From Micromonospora sp. CPCC 205371 (GTDB taxonomy: Bacteria > Actinomycetota > Actinomycetes > Mycobacteriales > Micromonosporaceae), in contig NZ_JAIBNX010000069.1 of NCBI RefSeq assembly GCF_026130045.1, positions 1 to 38,253 on the forward strand: 38,253 bases of DNA, written 5' to 3'. A program made the translations under genes and the position numbers. Under the pieces are notes generated by a model that saw only the letters and a program-made list of their open reading frames with translations, did not search any database and was not told the origin of the DNA. Below are positions 1-7,718 of this stretch, piece after piece (the stretch's first letter is position 1; each line of letters begins with the position of its first letter).

Positions 1-44
1 CCGCCCCCCCCCCGCCACGGCGGGCCCCCACCGCCCCCGGACCG

Positions 45-69
45 CGTAAACGCGCGGAGCGCGTTTACG
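45..69. terminator. Perfect hairpin near the left edge
   Basis: An 11-bp perfect inverted repeat with a 3-nt loop (arms CGTAAACGCGC and GCGCGTTTACG) lies downstream of the leftward FmdB gene. It could end transcription from that gene or from one beyond the window edge. There is no T-run, as is usual in high-GC actinobacteria. Apart from this hairpin, positions 1-182 hold only C/G-rich low-complexity sequence. Confidence 0.4.
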
Positions 70-182
70 ACTGATCGACGAGAAGCGGCCCGCCGGGGCG
101 CCGACCGAGCGCGCCACGACGCAGCGCCCGTCCGCGCGGCGGCGCCGTGGCGCCGCGGCGGCCCGGGGCGGGGCGGGGCGGG

Positions 183-521
183 TTAGGCCGCGGGAGCTGC
201 CGCGGAGGGCTTGGACGCCGACGACGAAGAGGATGGGGAGGACGAAGACGACGAGGTCGACGACGAGCTCGAGGAGTCGGAGGACGTCGAACTCGATGAC
301 GAAGAGGACGCCGACGAGCCCGTCGACGAGCCCGACTTCTCGGCGGAGCGGGAGTCGGTGCGGTAGAAGCCCGAGCCCTTGAACACCACTCCGACGGAGC
401 CGAACAGCTTGCGCAGCCGGCCCTCGCACGCCGGGCACTCGGTCAACGGCTCGTCGGCGAAGGACTGCACCGCCTCGAGCTGGTGTCCGCATGCGGTGCA
501 GGCGTACTGGTACGTGGGCAC
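183..521 (-). CDS. FmdB-family zinc ribbon protein with a Ser-rich tail
   Basis: A 112-residue protein starting VPTYQYAC. The N-terminal half is an FmdB-type regulatory zinc ribbon: a CxxC pair (CTAC) near residues 8-11 and a second CPAC pair near residues 29-32, followed by the characteristic KLFGSVGVVFKGSGFY segment. The last ~45 residues are a low-complexity Ser/Thr run ending in Ala/Pro, common in actinobacterial members. The start is the GTG at 521, because AGGAGG sits a few bases upstream and family members begin (M)PTYxYxC; a longer in-frame ATG at 548 would add nine unrelated residues. The molecular role is unknown; the FmdB name comes from a putative regulator of formamidase/amidase genes. 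It lies just downstream of the 5-formyl-THF cyclo-ligase gene on the same strand, a common actinobacterial arrangement, so the two may be co-transcribed. Confidence 0.9.
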   Translation of the reverse strand: MPTYQYACTACGHQLEAVQSFADEPLTECPACEGRLRKLFGSVGVVFKGSGFYRTDSRSAEKSGSSTGSSASSSSSSSTSSDSSSSSSTSSSSSSPSSSSSASKPSAAAPAA

Positions 522-594
522 GGCTCCTCCTGAACCCTGGCACTCCACCTATCCGAGTGCTAATAGTGCGGCATGACCCCGGCCAGCGTCCAGT

Positions 595-1182
595 TCAGGC
601 GGCCAACATCACCAAGCCGTCACCCGGAGTGATCACTGCCCGCACCCGCTGGTCGTGTGCCTCGGCGGGCACCTCGTCGACGAACTCGCCGTCGTGCAAC
701 AGTGCCACGGTCAGTCCGGTGGCGCGGGCCAGGGCCCGGTCGTATGAGCCGCCGCCGCGGCCCAGCCGTACGCCGTGCCGGTCGACGGCGACCGCCGGCA
801 CCACGACCAGCGCGGCCTCGGCCACCGCGTCGACGCCGTGACGCCGGCCGCTCGGCTCGCGCAGCCCACGCGCGCCGGGCGTCAGTGACGCGTGTCCGGC
901 GTAGTCGGCCCAGTCGAGATCCAGATCTGGCAGAAGCACCGGGAGCAGCAGCCGCCCGCCCGGCCCGAGGGCACCGGCGAGTGCGTCGGGGAGCCCGGGT
1001 CCGCCCGGTTCCGCCCCGATCGGCACGTATCCGGCTACGCAGGCCGGCGCGTGTCCGCGTACAAGAGAAGCCAGCTCAGACAGCACGGACGCTGCGGCTT
1101 TGGCCAGCGACGACGCGGGCAGCGCCCGGCGGCGCGCGAGCAGCGCGGCGCGCATGGCTGCTTTTGATGAAAAATCCGACAC
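595..1182 (-). CDS. 5-formyltetrahydrofolate cyclo-ligase
   Basis: A 195-residue cytoplasmic enzyme predicted to convert 5-formyl-THF plus ATP to 5,10-methenyl-THF, salvaging the storage form of folate. It shows the N-terminal helix with the basic RRRAL motif that follows the initial KAAMRAALLARR segment, and the C-terminal signature GVRLGRGGGSYDRAL, the nucleotide/substrate loop of this family, followed by the usual H-D...VP.E.HD core. Length is typical. The start is taken as GTG at 1182 because GGAGT lies directly upstream; a longer TTG start at 1200 has no ribosome site. It is divergent from the diguanylate cyclase gene across about 65 bp. It sits in the conserved actinobacterial neighbourhood with galU, glp, rimJ and sepX. 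Confident assignment. Confidence 0.93.
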   Translation of the reverse strand: MSDFSSKAAMRAALLARRRALPASSLAKAAASVLSELASLVRGHAPACVAGYVPIGAEPGGPGLPDALAGALGPGGRLLLPVLLPDLDLDWADYAGHASLTPGARGLREPSGRRHGVDAVAEAALVVVPAVAVDRHGVRLGRGGGSYDRALARATGLTVALLHDGEFVDEVPAEAHDQRVRAVITPGDGLVMLAA

Positions 1183-1248
1183 GCCACACTCCTGCCACAA
1201 ACCGCTCGGTACCGCACTGCTGTGTCAGCATCCCATTGAGGAGGCGAG

Positions 1249-3381
1249 ATGACGCTGCGCGGCCGGTTGACCACGGCGTTCCTCGCGGTAGTGCTCGGTC
1301 CGGTGCTGCTGGGGGCGTTCTTCGTGGGCGCTACGTTCGCCGCGACGAGCCGGGATCGGTCGGTCGAACGCCTCGACCTCGCCGCCACCGCCGTGCGCCC
1401 GTCGGGGGGCGCGGGGTGCCCGCGGCTCCACGGGGCGGCCGCCGCGGCGCCCCCCCCCGCCCCCGCCGCCACCGCGGGGCCGCGGGGGGGGGGCGCGGTG
1501 TGCCGGCGCCCCCCCGCGGGGGCCGACGCGGTCGCCCTCGCCGCGCCCGAGCAGCGCGTCGCGGTCGCCAACCAGATCGTCGCGCGCGGCCTCGCGGCGG
1601 CCGTTCACTTCGACGCGTTCACCACGCCGGCCGCCCCGGCCCAGCCGTGGGCGCGGTGCGCCGACGCCACGGCCGGCTACCAGGCGGTCAGTGCCCGTGT
1701 GGAGATCCGCGACACGACGGGCGCCGTCGTGGGTGCGGTCGAGGTCGCGGAGACCGTCGACGCTGCGTTCGTCGCGCGGCTCGCCGGCGCCTCCGGCGCG
1801 GCGATCACGCTGCGAGGCGGGAGTGCCCACACGACCGAGTCGCCCGACGCGCGCGCCGCCGTGCTTCAGGCCGCTGATCGTGTACGGCCAAATGCCTCCA
1901 CCGGCACCGCTGGCGACCGGTATATCCGGCGGCTCGACGGAGCCCCCGGGCAGCCGCTGCCGCTCGTCCTCTCCGTTCCGCGCAGCGAACCGCAGGGTCT
2001 GTACGCGGTGCTCGTCGCCGCCGTGATCCTCGCTGGTCTGGTCGCCGTGCTCGCCGCCTGGTGGCTGGCCCGCACCACGACCCGGCCGCTCGCCGAGCTT
2101 GGCGCGGCGGCCGACCGGGTGGCGGGCGGTGATCTGGCGGCGCGGGTGCCCGTGCGTGCGCACGACGAGGTGGGGCGGCTGGCGGCCACGTTCAACCGGA
2201 TGACCCGTGAGACGCAGGCCTACGTGCAGGCGCTCACCGCCAGCCGGGACCAACTGCGCGGGCACCTGGCGGTGCTCGGCGACACCATGTCGAGCACCCA
2301 CGATCTGCAGCGCATCCTGCGGGTGCTGCTCCAGACCGCGCAGGCCGCCACGGGCGCGCACTCGGGCGTGGTGCTGCTGCTCGACCAGGCCACCGGCGTC
2401 CTCGCCGCGCAGTGCGCCGAAGGGCTCGACGACGACTGGGCCGAGCTGCGGGTGCTGCCCGGCAGCGGCCTGCTCGGCACGGTCGCGGCCACCGGCGAAC
2501 CGCGGCGCGGCCGGGTCGACCGGGACGGCCCGCCGCTCGCCGAGCACGAGCCGCGCTGCCGCACCTACATCGCGGTTCCGTTCGCCCGGCCCGCGCCCGT
2601 CGGTGACGTGGAACCACCCGCGCTCGGCGTGCTGGCCCTCTACGACCGGCTGGGCTCGGACGAGTTCGACGACGCCGACCTTGTGACGCTGCGCACGTTC
2701 GCCGGGCAGGCGGCCGTCGCCGTCGAGAACGTGCGGGTGCACGAGGAGGCGCAGCGGCTCTCCCTGACGGACCCGCTGACCGGACTCTGGAATTACCGGT
2801 ATCTGAAAGAGTCGATCCGGCGCGAGGTGGAGCGCGCCAGCCGGTTTGGCCGGATGCTGACCGTGCTCGCCCTCGACCTCGACCGCTTCAAGGAGGTCAA
2901 CGACACGTACGGACACGCGGCCGGCGACGCGGTGCTGGCCGAGTTCGCCCGGCGGGTGCGGTCCGAGGTGCGCGAGGTCGACTTGGCGTTTCGGCAGGGC
3001 GGCGAGGAGTTCGTGGTGCTGCTCCCGGAGACCGACGCCCGCGGCGGCGCGATCGTCGCTGAGCGGCTGGGCGCGTCCGTCCGGGACACCCCGATGCCCA
3101 TCGGACCCGAGTCATCCATCGACGTCACGGTCTCCATCGGCATCGCGGTCTATCCCGACCACGGTGTCACCGGCGCCCAGGTGCTGGACGCGGCGGACGA
3201 CGCCCTCTATGCCGCCAAGGCCGCAGGTCGCGACGGTTACCGCGTGGCGACCGGCGGTAAGCGGGCGCCTGTCCTGGAGATCCCGGTGCCGGCCGGAGCA
3301 GCCCCACCAGACGACGATCTTCCCCGAGCCGGCGGCGCGTCACCTGGGACTCAACCGCCGCGACAGGGTCGTGGCCGATAG
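1249..3381 (+). CDS. Membrane diguanylate cyclase (HAMP-GAF-GGDEF)
   Basis: A 710-residue sensor that should make c-di-GMP from two GTP. Order of parts: TM helix at ~9-31, an extracytoplasmic region to ~248, TM helix at ~251-272, HAMP linker ~273-325, GAF domain ~350-500, and GGDEF domain ~510-665. The active-site signature is GGEEF at 584-588. An RxxD inhibitory site (R575-D578) lies five residues before it, so product inhibition is likely. No EAL or HD-GYP domain follows. The ATG start is preceded by GAGGAGG. Residues ~45-95 are an Ala/Pro/Gly/Arg run encoded by C and G homopolymers, and may contain sequencing errors that happen to compensate. The gene ends 9 bp before galU, so it may be transcribed into the galU-glp-rimJ group. 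The ligand sensed by the extracytoplasmic or GAF part is unknown. Confidence 0.92.
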   Translation: MTLRGRLTTAFLAVVLGPVLLGAFFVGATFAATSRDRSVERLDLAATAVRPSGGAGCPRLHGAAAAAPPPAPAATAGPRGGGAVCRRPPAGADAVALAAPEQRVAVANQIVARGLAAAVHFDAFTTPAAPAQPWARCADATAGYQAVSARVEIRDTTGAVVGAVEVAETVDAAFVARLAGASGAAITLRGGSAHTTESPDARAAVLQAADRVRPNASTGTAGDRYIRRLDGAPGQPLPLVLSVPRSEPQGLYAVLVAAVILAGLVAVLAAWWLARTTTRPLAELGAAADRVAGGDLAARVPVRAHDEVGRLAATFNRMTRETQAYVQALTASRDQLRGHLAVLGDTMSSTHDLQRILRVLLQTAQAATGAHSGVVLLLDQATGVLAAQCAEGLDDDWAELRVLPGSGLLGTVAATGEPRRGRVDRDGPPLAEHEPRCRTYIAVPFARPAPVGDVEPPALGVLALYDRLGSDEFDDADLVTLRTFAGQAAVAVENVRVHEEAQRLSLTDPLTGLWNYRYLKESIRREVERASRFGRMLTVLALDLDRFKEVNDTYGHAAGDAVLAEFARRVRSEVREVDLAFRQGGEEFVVLLPETDARGGAIVAERLGASVRDTPMPIGPESSIDVTVSIGIAVYPDHGVTGAQVLDAADDALYAAKAAGRDGYRVATGGKRAPVLEIPVPAGAAPPDDDLPRAGGASPGTQPPRQGRGR
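1440..1516. other. C/G homopolymer stretch inside the diguanylate cyclase gene
   Basis: Runs of nine C, ten G and seven C occur within about 80 bases, along with other short C and G runs. The encoded residues (about 64-90 of the cyclase) are Ala/Pro/Gly/Arg rich and lack the look of a folded sensor domain. The reading frame is open throughout, so this may be a genuine linker. Miscounted homopolymers that cancel out would give the same appearance. Confidence 0.6.
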
Positions 3382-3390
3382 TCTCGGCGC

Positions 3391-4335
3391 ATGTCGGAGC
3401 ACGCAGCCACCCCAGTCATCCCCGCAGGACGGCGTGCGGTCAAGGCCGTCATTCCCGCCGCCGGCCTGGCGACCCGGTTCCTCCCCGCTACCAAGGCCGT
3501 GCCCAAAGAACTGCTGCCGGTCGTCGACCGGCCGGTCCTCCAGTACATCGTGGAGGAGGCCGCCGCCGCGGGGATCGGCGACGTTCTACTGATCACCGGC
3601 CGAGGCAAGACGTCGATGGTCGACCACTTCGACCGGCTGCCCTATCTGGAATCGCGCCTCGAAGAGAAGGGCGACGTCGAGCGGCTCGCCGCCGTCCGCA
3701 ACCTCAGCGACCTCGCCGAGATCTACACCTGCCGCCAGGGTGAGCCCCTCGGCCTTGGCCACGCCGTGGGATGCGCCGAGTCCCACGTGGGCAACGCGCC
3801 GTTCGCGGTGCTGCTCGGCGACGAGTTCGTCGACCTGGCCCAGCCACTGCTGCCCGCGATGCTCGAGCTGCAAGCCCGCACCGGCGGCATCGTGCTGGCC
3901 TTCATGGAGGTCCAGCCCGAAGAGACCAAGCGATACGGCATCGCGTCCGTCCAGCCCGCCGAAGAAGGGCTCAGCGAGATCGGCGAGGTCGTCCGGGTCA
4001 CCGGGCTCGTCGAAAAGCCCGCGCCGGCCGACGCGCCGAGCAACCTGGCCGTCCTCGGGCGGTACGTGCTGCCGGGGCACATCTTCGACGCGATCAAGCG
4101 CACCAAGCCCGGCAGCGGCAACGAGATCCAGCTGACCGACGCGATGGCGTTGCTGCTCGCCGAGGGCACGCCGGTGCACGGCATCGTGTACCGGGGCACC
4201 CGCTACGACACCGGGATGCCGCTCGGCTACCTCCAGGCGGTGGTGGAGATCGCGTCTCAGCGCGACGATCTCGGCCCCGCGTTCCGCGAGTGGCTGACCG
4301 ACTTTGTGTCTTCCTTCAAGGGGTCTTCCGCATGA
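3391..4335 (+). CDS. galU: UTP-glucose-1-phosphate uridylyltransferase
   Basis: A 314-residue cytoplasmic enzyme making UDP-glucose from UTP and glucose-1-phosphate, feeding cell-wall glycans, trehalose and other glycosides. The nucleotide-binding signature PAAGLATRFLPATKAVPKEL lies at ~28-47, followed by the sugar-nucleotide core segments (LLGDEFVD, the VEKP loop at ~206-209, GRYVLP, GSGNEIQLTDA), all in family order. Length and architecture match bacterial GalU. The ATG at 3391 follows the cyclase stop by 9 bp and has no clear Shine-Dalgarno; a GATAGT element about 8 bases before the ATG could act as a -10 for a leaderless transcript (inference). It is followed 34 bp later by the moeA/glp gene in a conserved actinobacterial cluster. 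Confidence 0.95.
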   Translation: MSEHAATPVIPAGRRAVKAVIPAAGLATRFLPATKAVPKELLPVVDRPVLQYIVEEAAAAGIGDVLLITGRGKTSMVDHFDRLPYLESRLEEKGDVERLAAVRNLSDLAEIYTCRQGEPLGLGHAVGCAESHVGNAPFAVLLGDEFVDLAQPLLPAMLELQARTGGIVLAFMEVQPEETKRYGIASVQPAEEGLSEIGEVVRVTGLVEKPAPADAPSNLAVLGRYVLPGHIFDAIKRTKPGSGNEIQLTDAMALLLAEGTPVHGIVYRGTRYDTGMPLGYLQAVVEIASQRDDLGPAFREWLTDFVSSFKGSSA

Positions 4336-4369
4336 CCGCACCTCTGATCCGCCTTCGGGAGGCGGTTAC

Positions 4370-5650
4370 ATGACCTCCACGGCCGATGCCGAGGCGGCCG
4401 CCAACGAGCTGACGCCGCTCGCCGACTACCTGGGCAGCGTGCTGCGCAGGCTGCGAGCGCTGCCCCCGCTCGACCTCGACATCACCCAGGCGTACGGCAA
4501 CGTCCTCGCGCAGGACGTCATCGCCGCGCACGCGTACCCGGCGTTCGACCACGCGGCCGTCGACGGATACGCGGCACGCTGGGAAGACGTGGCCGCCGCC
4601 TCGGCGTCGCTCGACGGCGGCCGGGGCGGTGCCGTCCGGCTCAACGTGGTCGGCGACCTGGGCGCCGCGAGCTGGCGCCCGGTACGCATCAACCCTGGCA
4701 CCTGCTTCTCCGTGGCGGCCGGCGCACCATTGCCCGCCGCCGCTGACGTGGTGGTGCCGGTGGAGTGGACCGACCAGGGCATGGCCGCGGTCGAGATTTT
4801 CCGAGCGCCCAAGCGCGGCTACGGCTTGCGGCGCGCCGGCGAGGAGTTGGCCGCCGGCACCGTGCTTGCACGCGCCGGCACCACCGTCTCGCCCGCGCTG
4901 GTCGCGGTGTTCGCGGCGACCGGTGTCGGCCACGTCGTCGTGCGTTCCAGCCCGCGGGTCGTGGTCGTGGCGACCGGCGACGAGCTGGTCGACGTGGGCC
5001 GGGCGAGCCAGCCGGGCCAGGTTGTCGACGCCAATTCGCACGCCTTGACGGCCGCCGCGGTCGAGGCGGGCGCGCTCGCGTACCGGGTGGGCATCTGCGA
5101 CGACGACCCCGAGGGGCTGCGGGGGCTCCTCGAGGATCAGACGCTGCGGGCCGACCTCATCGTCACGACCGGCGGCACCGGCACAGGTCCCGGCGACATG
5201 GTCCGGCGCATCCTGTCCAGGCGCGACGGTGCCGTCATGTTCCACGAGGTGGCGCTGTATCCCGGCACCACGCTGGGATTCGGTACGGTCGGTGGTGAGG
5301 AGGTGCCGATCGTGTGTCTACCCGGTAACCCAGCCGCCGCGCTGATCGGTTTCGAGATGCTCGCCCGGCCCGCCATCCAGTTGCTCGCCGGCGCCGACCC
5401 GGTGTTCCGGCCCAGCGTCCGGGCGCACCTGCTGGAGACCGTCTCGTCTCCGGCGGGGCTTCGCGAGTTCCGGCCGGCCCACGTCGCCGAGCGTCGCGGT
5501 GGGGGCTACACGGTCCAGCCGCTGCCCGGCGGGCCGTACACGATGTCCGGTCTTGCCGAGGCAAACGGCCTGCTGGTCCTCGGCGAACGGGTCACCAGCG
5601 CGGCAGCCGGGTCCACAGTCGACGTGCTCCTGCTGGACCGGCGCAGATGA
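4370..5650 (+). CDS. moeA: MoeA/Glp gephyrin-like molybdopterin molybdotransferase
   Basis: A 426-residue protein of the MoeA/gephyrin-E family, which inserts molybdate into adenylylated molybdopterin. Visible family blocks are FDHAAVDGYA (~62-71), ADVVVPVEW (~125), RRAGEELAAGTVL (~155), ATGDELVDVG (~200), the MPT-binding loop TTGGTGTGPGD (~265-275) and LPGNPAAALIGFE (~318-330). The ATG at 4370 is preceded by GGGAGG; an upstream extension into the galU end has no support. In Corynebacterium the copy at this locus, called Glp, works with the membrane receptor GlpR in cell division. Here a SepX/GlpR homologue lies two genes downstream, so a divisome role is at least as likely as molybdenum cofactor synthesis. 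No other Moco genes are in the window. It overlaps the next gene by ATGA, which suggests translational coupling. Confidence 0.93.
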   Translation: MTSTADAEAAANELTPLADYLGSVLRRLRALPPLDLDITQAYGNVLAQDVIAAHAYPAFDHAAVDGYAARWEDVAAASASLDGGRGGAVRLNVVGDLGAASWRPVRINPGTCFSVAAGAPLPAAADVVVPVEWTDQGMAAVEIFRAPKRGYGLRRAGEELAAGTVLARAGTTVSPALVAVFAATGVGHVVVRSSPRVVVVATGDELVDVGRASQPGQVVDANSHALTAAAVEAGALAYRVGICDDDPEGLRGLLEDQTLRADLIVTTGGTGTGPGDMVRRILSRRDGAVMFHEVALYPGTTLGFGTVGGEEVPIVCLPGNPAAALIGFEMLARPAIQLLAGADPVFRPSVRAHLLETVSSPAGLREFRPAHVAERRGGGYTVQPLPGGPYTMSGLAEANGLLVLGERVTSAAAGSTVDVLLLDRRR

Positions 5651-6273
5651 GCCTATGGTCCGCGCCCGGATGGCCCGCCGTCCTCAGCGACGGGCCGGTG
5701 ACGCTGCGGCCATACCGGCGATCCGACGCCGCCGCTTGGGCCGAGGTGCGCCGCGCCAACGAGGCGTGGCTCGCGCCGTGGGAGTCGTCACCACCCGGGC
5801 CGTGGGCCGAGGTCAACTCGCCGAGCGCGTTCCGGTACGTCTTCCGTGACCAGCAGCGCTCCGCCCGGCGCGGCGAGAGCATGCCGTTCGCGGTCTGCCT
5901 CGACGGCCGGTTCGTCGGGCACATCAACCTCGGCACGATCGTGCGGAGGGCGTTCTGCTCGGCGTTCGTCGGATATTGGGTCGACTCCCGAGTCGCGGGC
6001 AAGGGTGTCATCCCGACCGCGATGGCGCTGGCCGTCGACCACGCGTTCGGCCCCGGCGGGCTGCACCGCGTCGAGGTCAACATCCGGCCGGAAAACAAGC
6101 CGTCGCGCCGCGTCGTGGAAAAGCTCGGATTCCGGGAAGAGGCCTATCATCCGCGATACATGCACATCGACGGCGGCTGGCGCGACCACATCGGATACGC
6201 GTTGACATCCGAAGATGTCGCGGCCGATGGCGGCCTCCTGGCCCGCTGGCACCGGGTGCGCGCAACGTCCTGA
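5647..6273 (+). CDS. RimJ-like GNAT N-acetyltransferase
   Basis: A 208-residue GNAT-family enzyme of the RimJ/RimL type, predicted to acetylate protein N-terminal amines or another amine using acetyl-CoA. It opens with the family strand VTLRPYRRSDAAAW. Motif A (SRVAGKGVIPTAMALAVDHAF, ~115-136) gives the acetyl-CoA pyrophosphate loop, and motif B follows as the typical PENKPSRRVVEKLGF (~147-161). It ends with a degenerate RDHIGYALTSED. The start overlaps the moeA stop (ATGA), so it is translationally coupled. The gene is a constant member of the galU-glp-sepX cluster, but its true substrate there is not known to me. The name rimJ reflects similarity only. Confidence 0.9.
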   Translation: MSLWSAPGWPAVLSDGPVTLRPYRRSDAAAWAEVRRANEAWLAPWESSPPGPWAEVNSPSAFRYVFRDQQRSARRGESMPFAVCLDGRFVGHINLGTIVRRAFCSAFVGYWVDSRVAGKGVIPTAMALAVDHAFGPGGLHRVEVNIRPENKPSRRVVEKLGFREEAYHPRYMHIDGGWRDHIGYALTSEDVAADGGLLARWHRVRATS

Positions 6274-6385
6274 CCTCGTCATTCGATGATCTTTATCGGT
6301 CCCGGACGGCGCGGCGCGCAATTTTCTCACTGAACCACTCGTAACCTCAGTTAACTGGGACAGCGGTGTGACGGGAGGGGTGAGG

Positions 6386-7207
6386 GTGCCGACCTCGGTG
6401 CTCCTCGCCGTCCTCGCCGCCGCCGGTTTGCTCGCACTCGCTCCGGCACTCGTCCGCCGGTACGACGCTACCGAGCGGCTGGTGGCGGAGCGGGCGCAGT
6501 CGACGGCTCGGGTGCTGGAGCGCCGCCGTCGACGCCGCACCGTGCCCGGCCCACGGCCCATCCGCACCGGCCGTTCCCTCGTCGTCACCCTTCGGGCCAG
6601 CGCGCCCGTCTCGGGTATTCCTGTCTCCGGCGCACCCGTGTCCGGTGCACCCGTGTCGGGCATGCCCGTGTCCGGTGCACCGGTCTCCGGTGTACCCGGA
6701 CGGCGCCCTTCGCGGCTGCGCTCGGTGCCGCGACAGGCCCGCCGCCCGCGCCGCCGCCCGCCGGTGCGCCGCCACACCCCGGCCGTGTACCGACGCCGGC
6801 GCGTGCTCGCCGCGCTGCTGCTGCTCAACCTGGTCGAGCTCGTCGGCGTGGTCGTGGTCGGGCCCGGGTTCTGGATCAGCGTCTCGGTCAGCGCCACCCT
6901 GCTCGGGGTTTACGTGGTGCACCTGCGCAACCGAGCCATCGAGGAACGCCGCCGCCGGCGCTTTGAAGCCCGCGAAGCCGCCTGGCTGGCCGCACGGCAG
7001 GCCGAGGTGCGGCGCGAGCAGGCACGGCGAGCGGCAGCGCGTCGGGAACAGCAGCGCCGCCTGGCGGCACAGCGCGAGGCGGTACGGCGGGCCGCGATGG
7101 GCGTGGACAGCTCGCTGCCGGCGGCGTCCGTGTCGTACCGCCGGGCCGGTGGCCTGCGTGGCCGCGCCTACGAGGCCGGCCGCCCCGGAGCCGCCCACTC
7201 GGCCTAG
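6386..7207 (+). CDS. sepX: SepX/GlpR-type divisome membrane protein
   Basis: A 273-residue protein. A single TM helix lies at ~3-22 (PTSVLLAVLAAAGLLALAPALVRR), then a basic cytoplasmic linker. A pair of close TM helices follows at ~135-180 (LAALLLLNLVELVGVVVVG and FWISVSVSATLLGVYVV), and the tail is a highly charged Arg/Glu/Ala helix, probably a coiled coil, at ~185-245. This layout and the position after galU-glp-rimJ match SepX of Streptomyces and GlpR of Corynebacterium, which help assemble the FtsZ divisome; GlpR binds Glp. I chose the third in-frame GTG (6386) because GGAGGGG sits about 7 bases upstream; GTGs at 6368 and 6380 would overlap that site. Unusual: the linker carries six tandem PVSG-type pentapeptides (~73-102). 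A shared promoter with the upstream genes is possible, though 112 bp separate it from the acetyltransferase. Confidence 0.85.
   Translation: MPTSVLLAVLAAAGLLALAPALVRRYDATERLVAERAQSTARVLERRRRRRTVPGPRPIRTGRSLVVTLRASAPVSGIPVSGAPVSGAPVSGMPVSGAPVSGVPGRRPSRLRSVPRQARRPRRRPPVRRHTPAVYRRRRVLAALLLLNLVELVGVVVVGPGFWISVSVSATLLGVYVVHLRNRAIEERRRRRFEAREAAWLAARQAEVRREQARRAAARREQQRRLAAQREAVRRAAMGVDSSLPAASVSYRRAGGLRGRAYEAGRPGAAHSA
6602..6691 (+). repeat. Six 15-bp repeats encoding xPVSG
   Basis: Six consecutive 15-base units encode APVSG, IPVSG, APVSG, APVSG, MPVSG and APVSG in the linker of SepX/GlpR. Copies differ mostly at wobble positions and in the first residue, so the amino-acid pattern is maintained. 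The array is of the kind that can change copy number by slippage. Confidence 0.85.
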
Positions 7208-7246
7208 CCCCGCGCTGCGCGCGCGCCCGCCCCGCGCTGCGCGCGC
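7207..7246. repeat. 18-bp direct repeat after sepX
   Basis: Two identical 18-base copies (GCCCCGCGCTGCGCGCGC) at 7207-7224 and 7229-7246 follow the sepX stop codon. Each copy is itself GC-palindromic, so the pair could fold and slow transcription. No coding capacity is seen. Confidence 0.6.
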
Positions 7247-7259
7247 CCCCTGGCCCGTC

Positions 7260-7339
7260 GATCAAGGGCGAATGCACGTGGTTGGATCTCATTTCCGCGT
7301 GCATTCGCCCTTGATCCGTGCGAACTCCCTTGATCGGCG
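7260..7339 (+). repeat. Palindromic intergenic repeat, copy 1
   Basis: A perfect 19-bp inverted repeat (GATCAAGGGCGAATGCACG at 7260-7278 and its complement at 7298-7316) encloses a 19-base centre. A half-site CTTGATCGGCG ends at 7339. A second copy lies in the opposite orientation at 38092-38171, with identical arms, a 17/19 identical centre and the same extra half-site at the same distance. Both copies sit in 3' flanks of rightward genes. It may be a REP-like element, a bidirectional terminator or a protein site; it is noncoding. Confidence 0.9.
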
Positions 7340-7470
7340 TAGGGTGGCGAAGCCGCCGCGCCCGGGAAGGACCGTCGCGGGCGTCATGCTCGCCGCGCCG
7401 GGATCTGATTCGCGGACCGGGCGGCGGACCTGTTAGCCTTGGCGCGGTTCGCCGGGCGTAGCCCGGCGGC

Positions 7471-7544
7471 GGGGCTGTGGCGCAGACCGGTAGCGCACCT
7501 CGTTCGCATCGAGGGGGTCAGGGGTTCAAATCCCCTCAGCTCCA
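7471..7544 (+). tRNA. tRNA-Ala(CGC)
   Basis: A full cloverleaf of 74 nt can be folded by eye. The 7-bp acceptor carries the G3-U70 wobble pair diagnostic for alanine, with discriminator A73. The anticodon is CGC at 7505-7507, and the T loop is TTCAAAT. CCA is not encoded. A perfect 7-bp hairpin (7451-7467) lies just upstream, and TAGCCT at 7434-7439 could be the -10. It reads GCG codons. Confidence 0.95.
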
Positions 7545-7549
7545 CAGAA

Positions 7550-7589
7550 TTAAGGCTCTGACCAGGAAGAACAGCGGTCAGGGCCTTAA
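7550..7589 (+). terminator. Rho-independent-type terminator after tRNA-Ala
   Basis: A 14-bp stem with a single G-U pair (TTAAGGCTCTGACC / GGTCAGGGCCTTAA) and a 12-nt loop starts 6 bases after the tRNA, followed by GTTGT. It is the obvious terminator of the tRNA transcript. Confidence 0.85.
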
Positions 7590-7690
7590 GTTGTCTATGC
7601 GATGTTGAATCCCCCCGCAAACGCCTGAGGACGACACTGTTCGTCGGGCGGTCGCCATTGGCTGATGATGGTTGCGGTCGGTATCGTGAT

Positions 7691-7708
7691 CTTCACAACC
7701 TGGTGAAG
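7691..7708. promoter_or_regulatory. Candidate operator before the MarR-type gene
   Basis: Inverted repeat CTTCAC-N6-GTGAAG lies just upstream of the regulator start. MarR-type proteins commonly repress their own gene through such short dyads. The proposed link is inference; the right arm also overlaps the GAAGGA ribosome site. Confidence 0.35.
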
Positions 7709-7718
7709 GATGGAAAGC

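Noticed and set aside
1225-2916. 563-codon open frame opposite the diguanylate cyclase
   Set aside because: Antisense shadow caused by high GC; the plus strand has complete HAMP-GAF-GGDEF motifs.
7384-7620. Leftward 78-codon open frame containing LRGFEPLTPSMRTRC
   Set aside because: This is the well-known false translation of the complementary strand of tRNA-Ala; the RNA gene explains the sequence.
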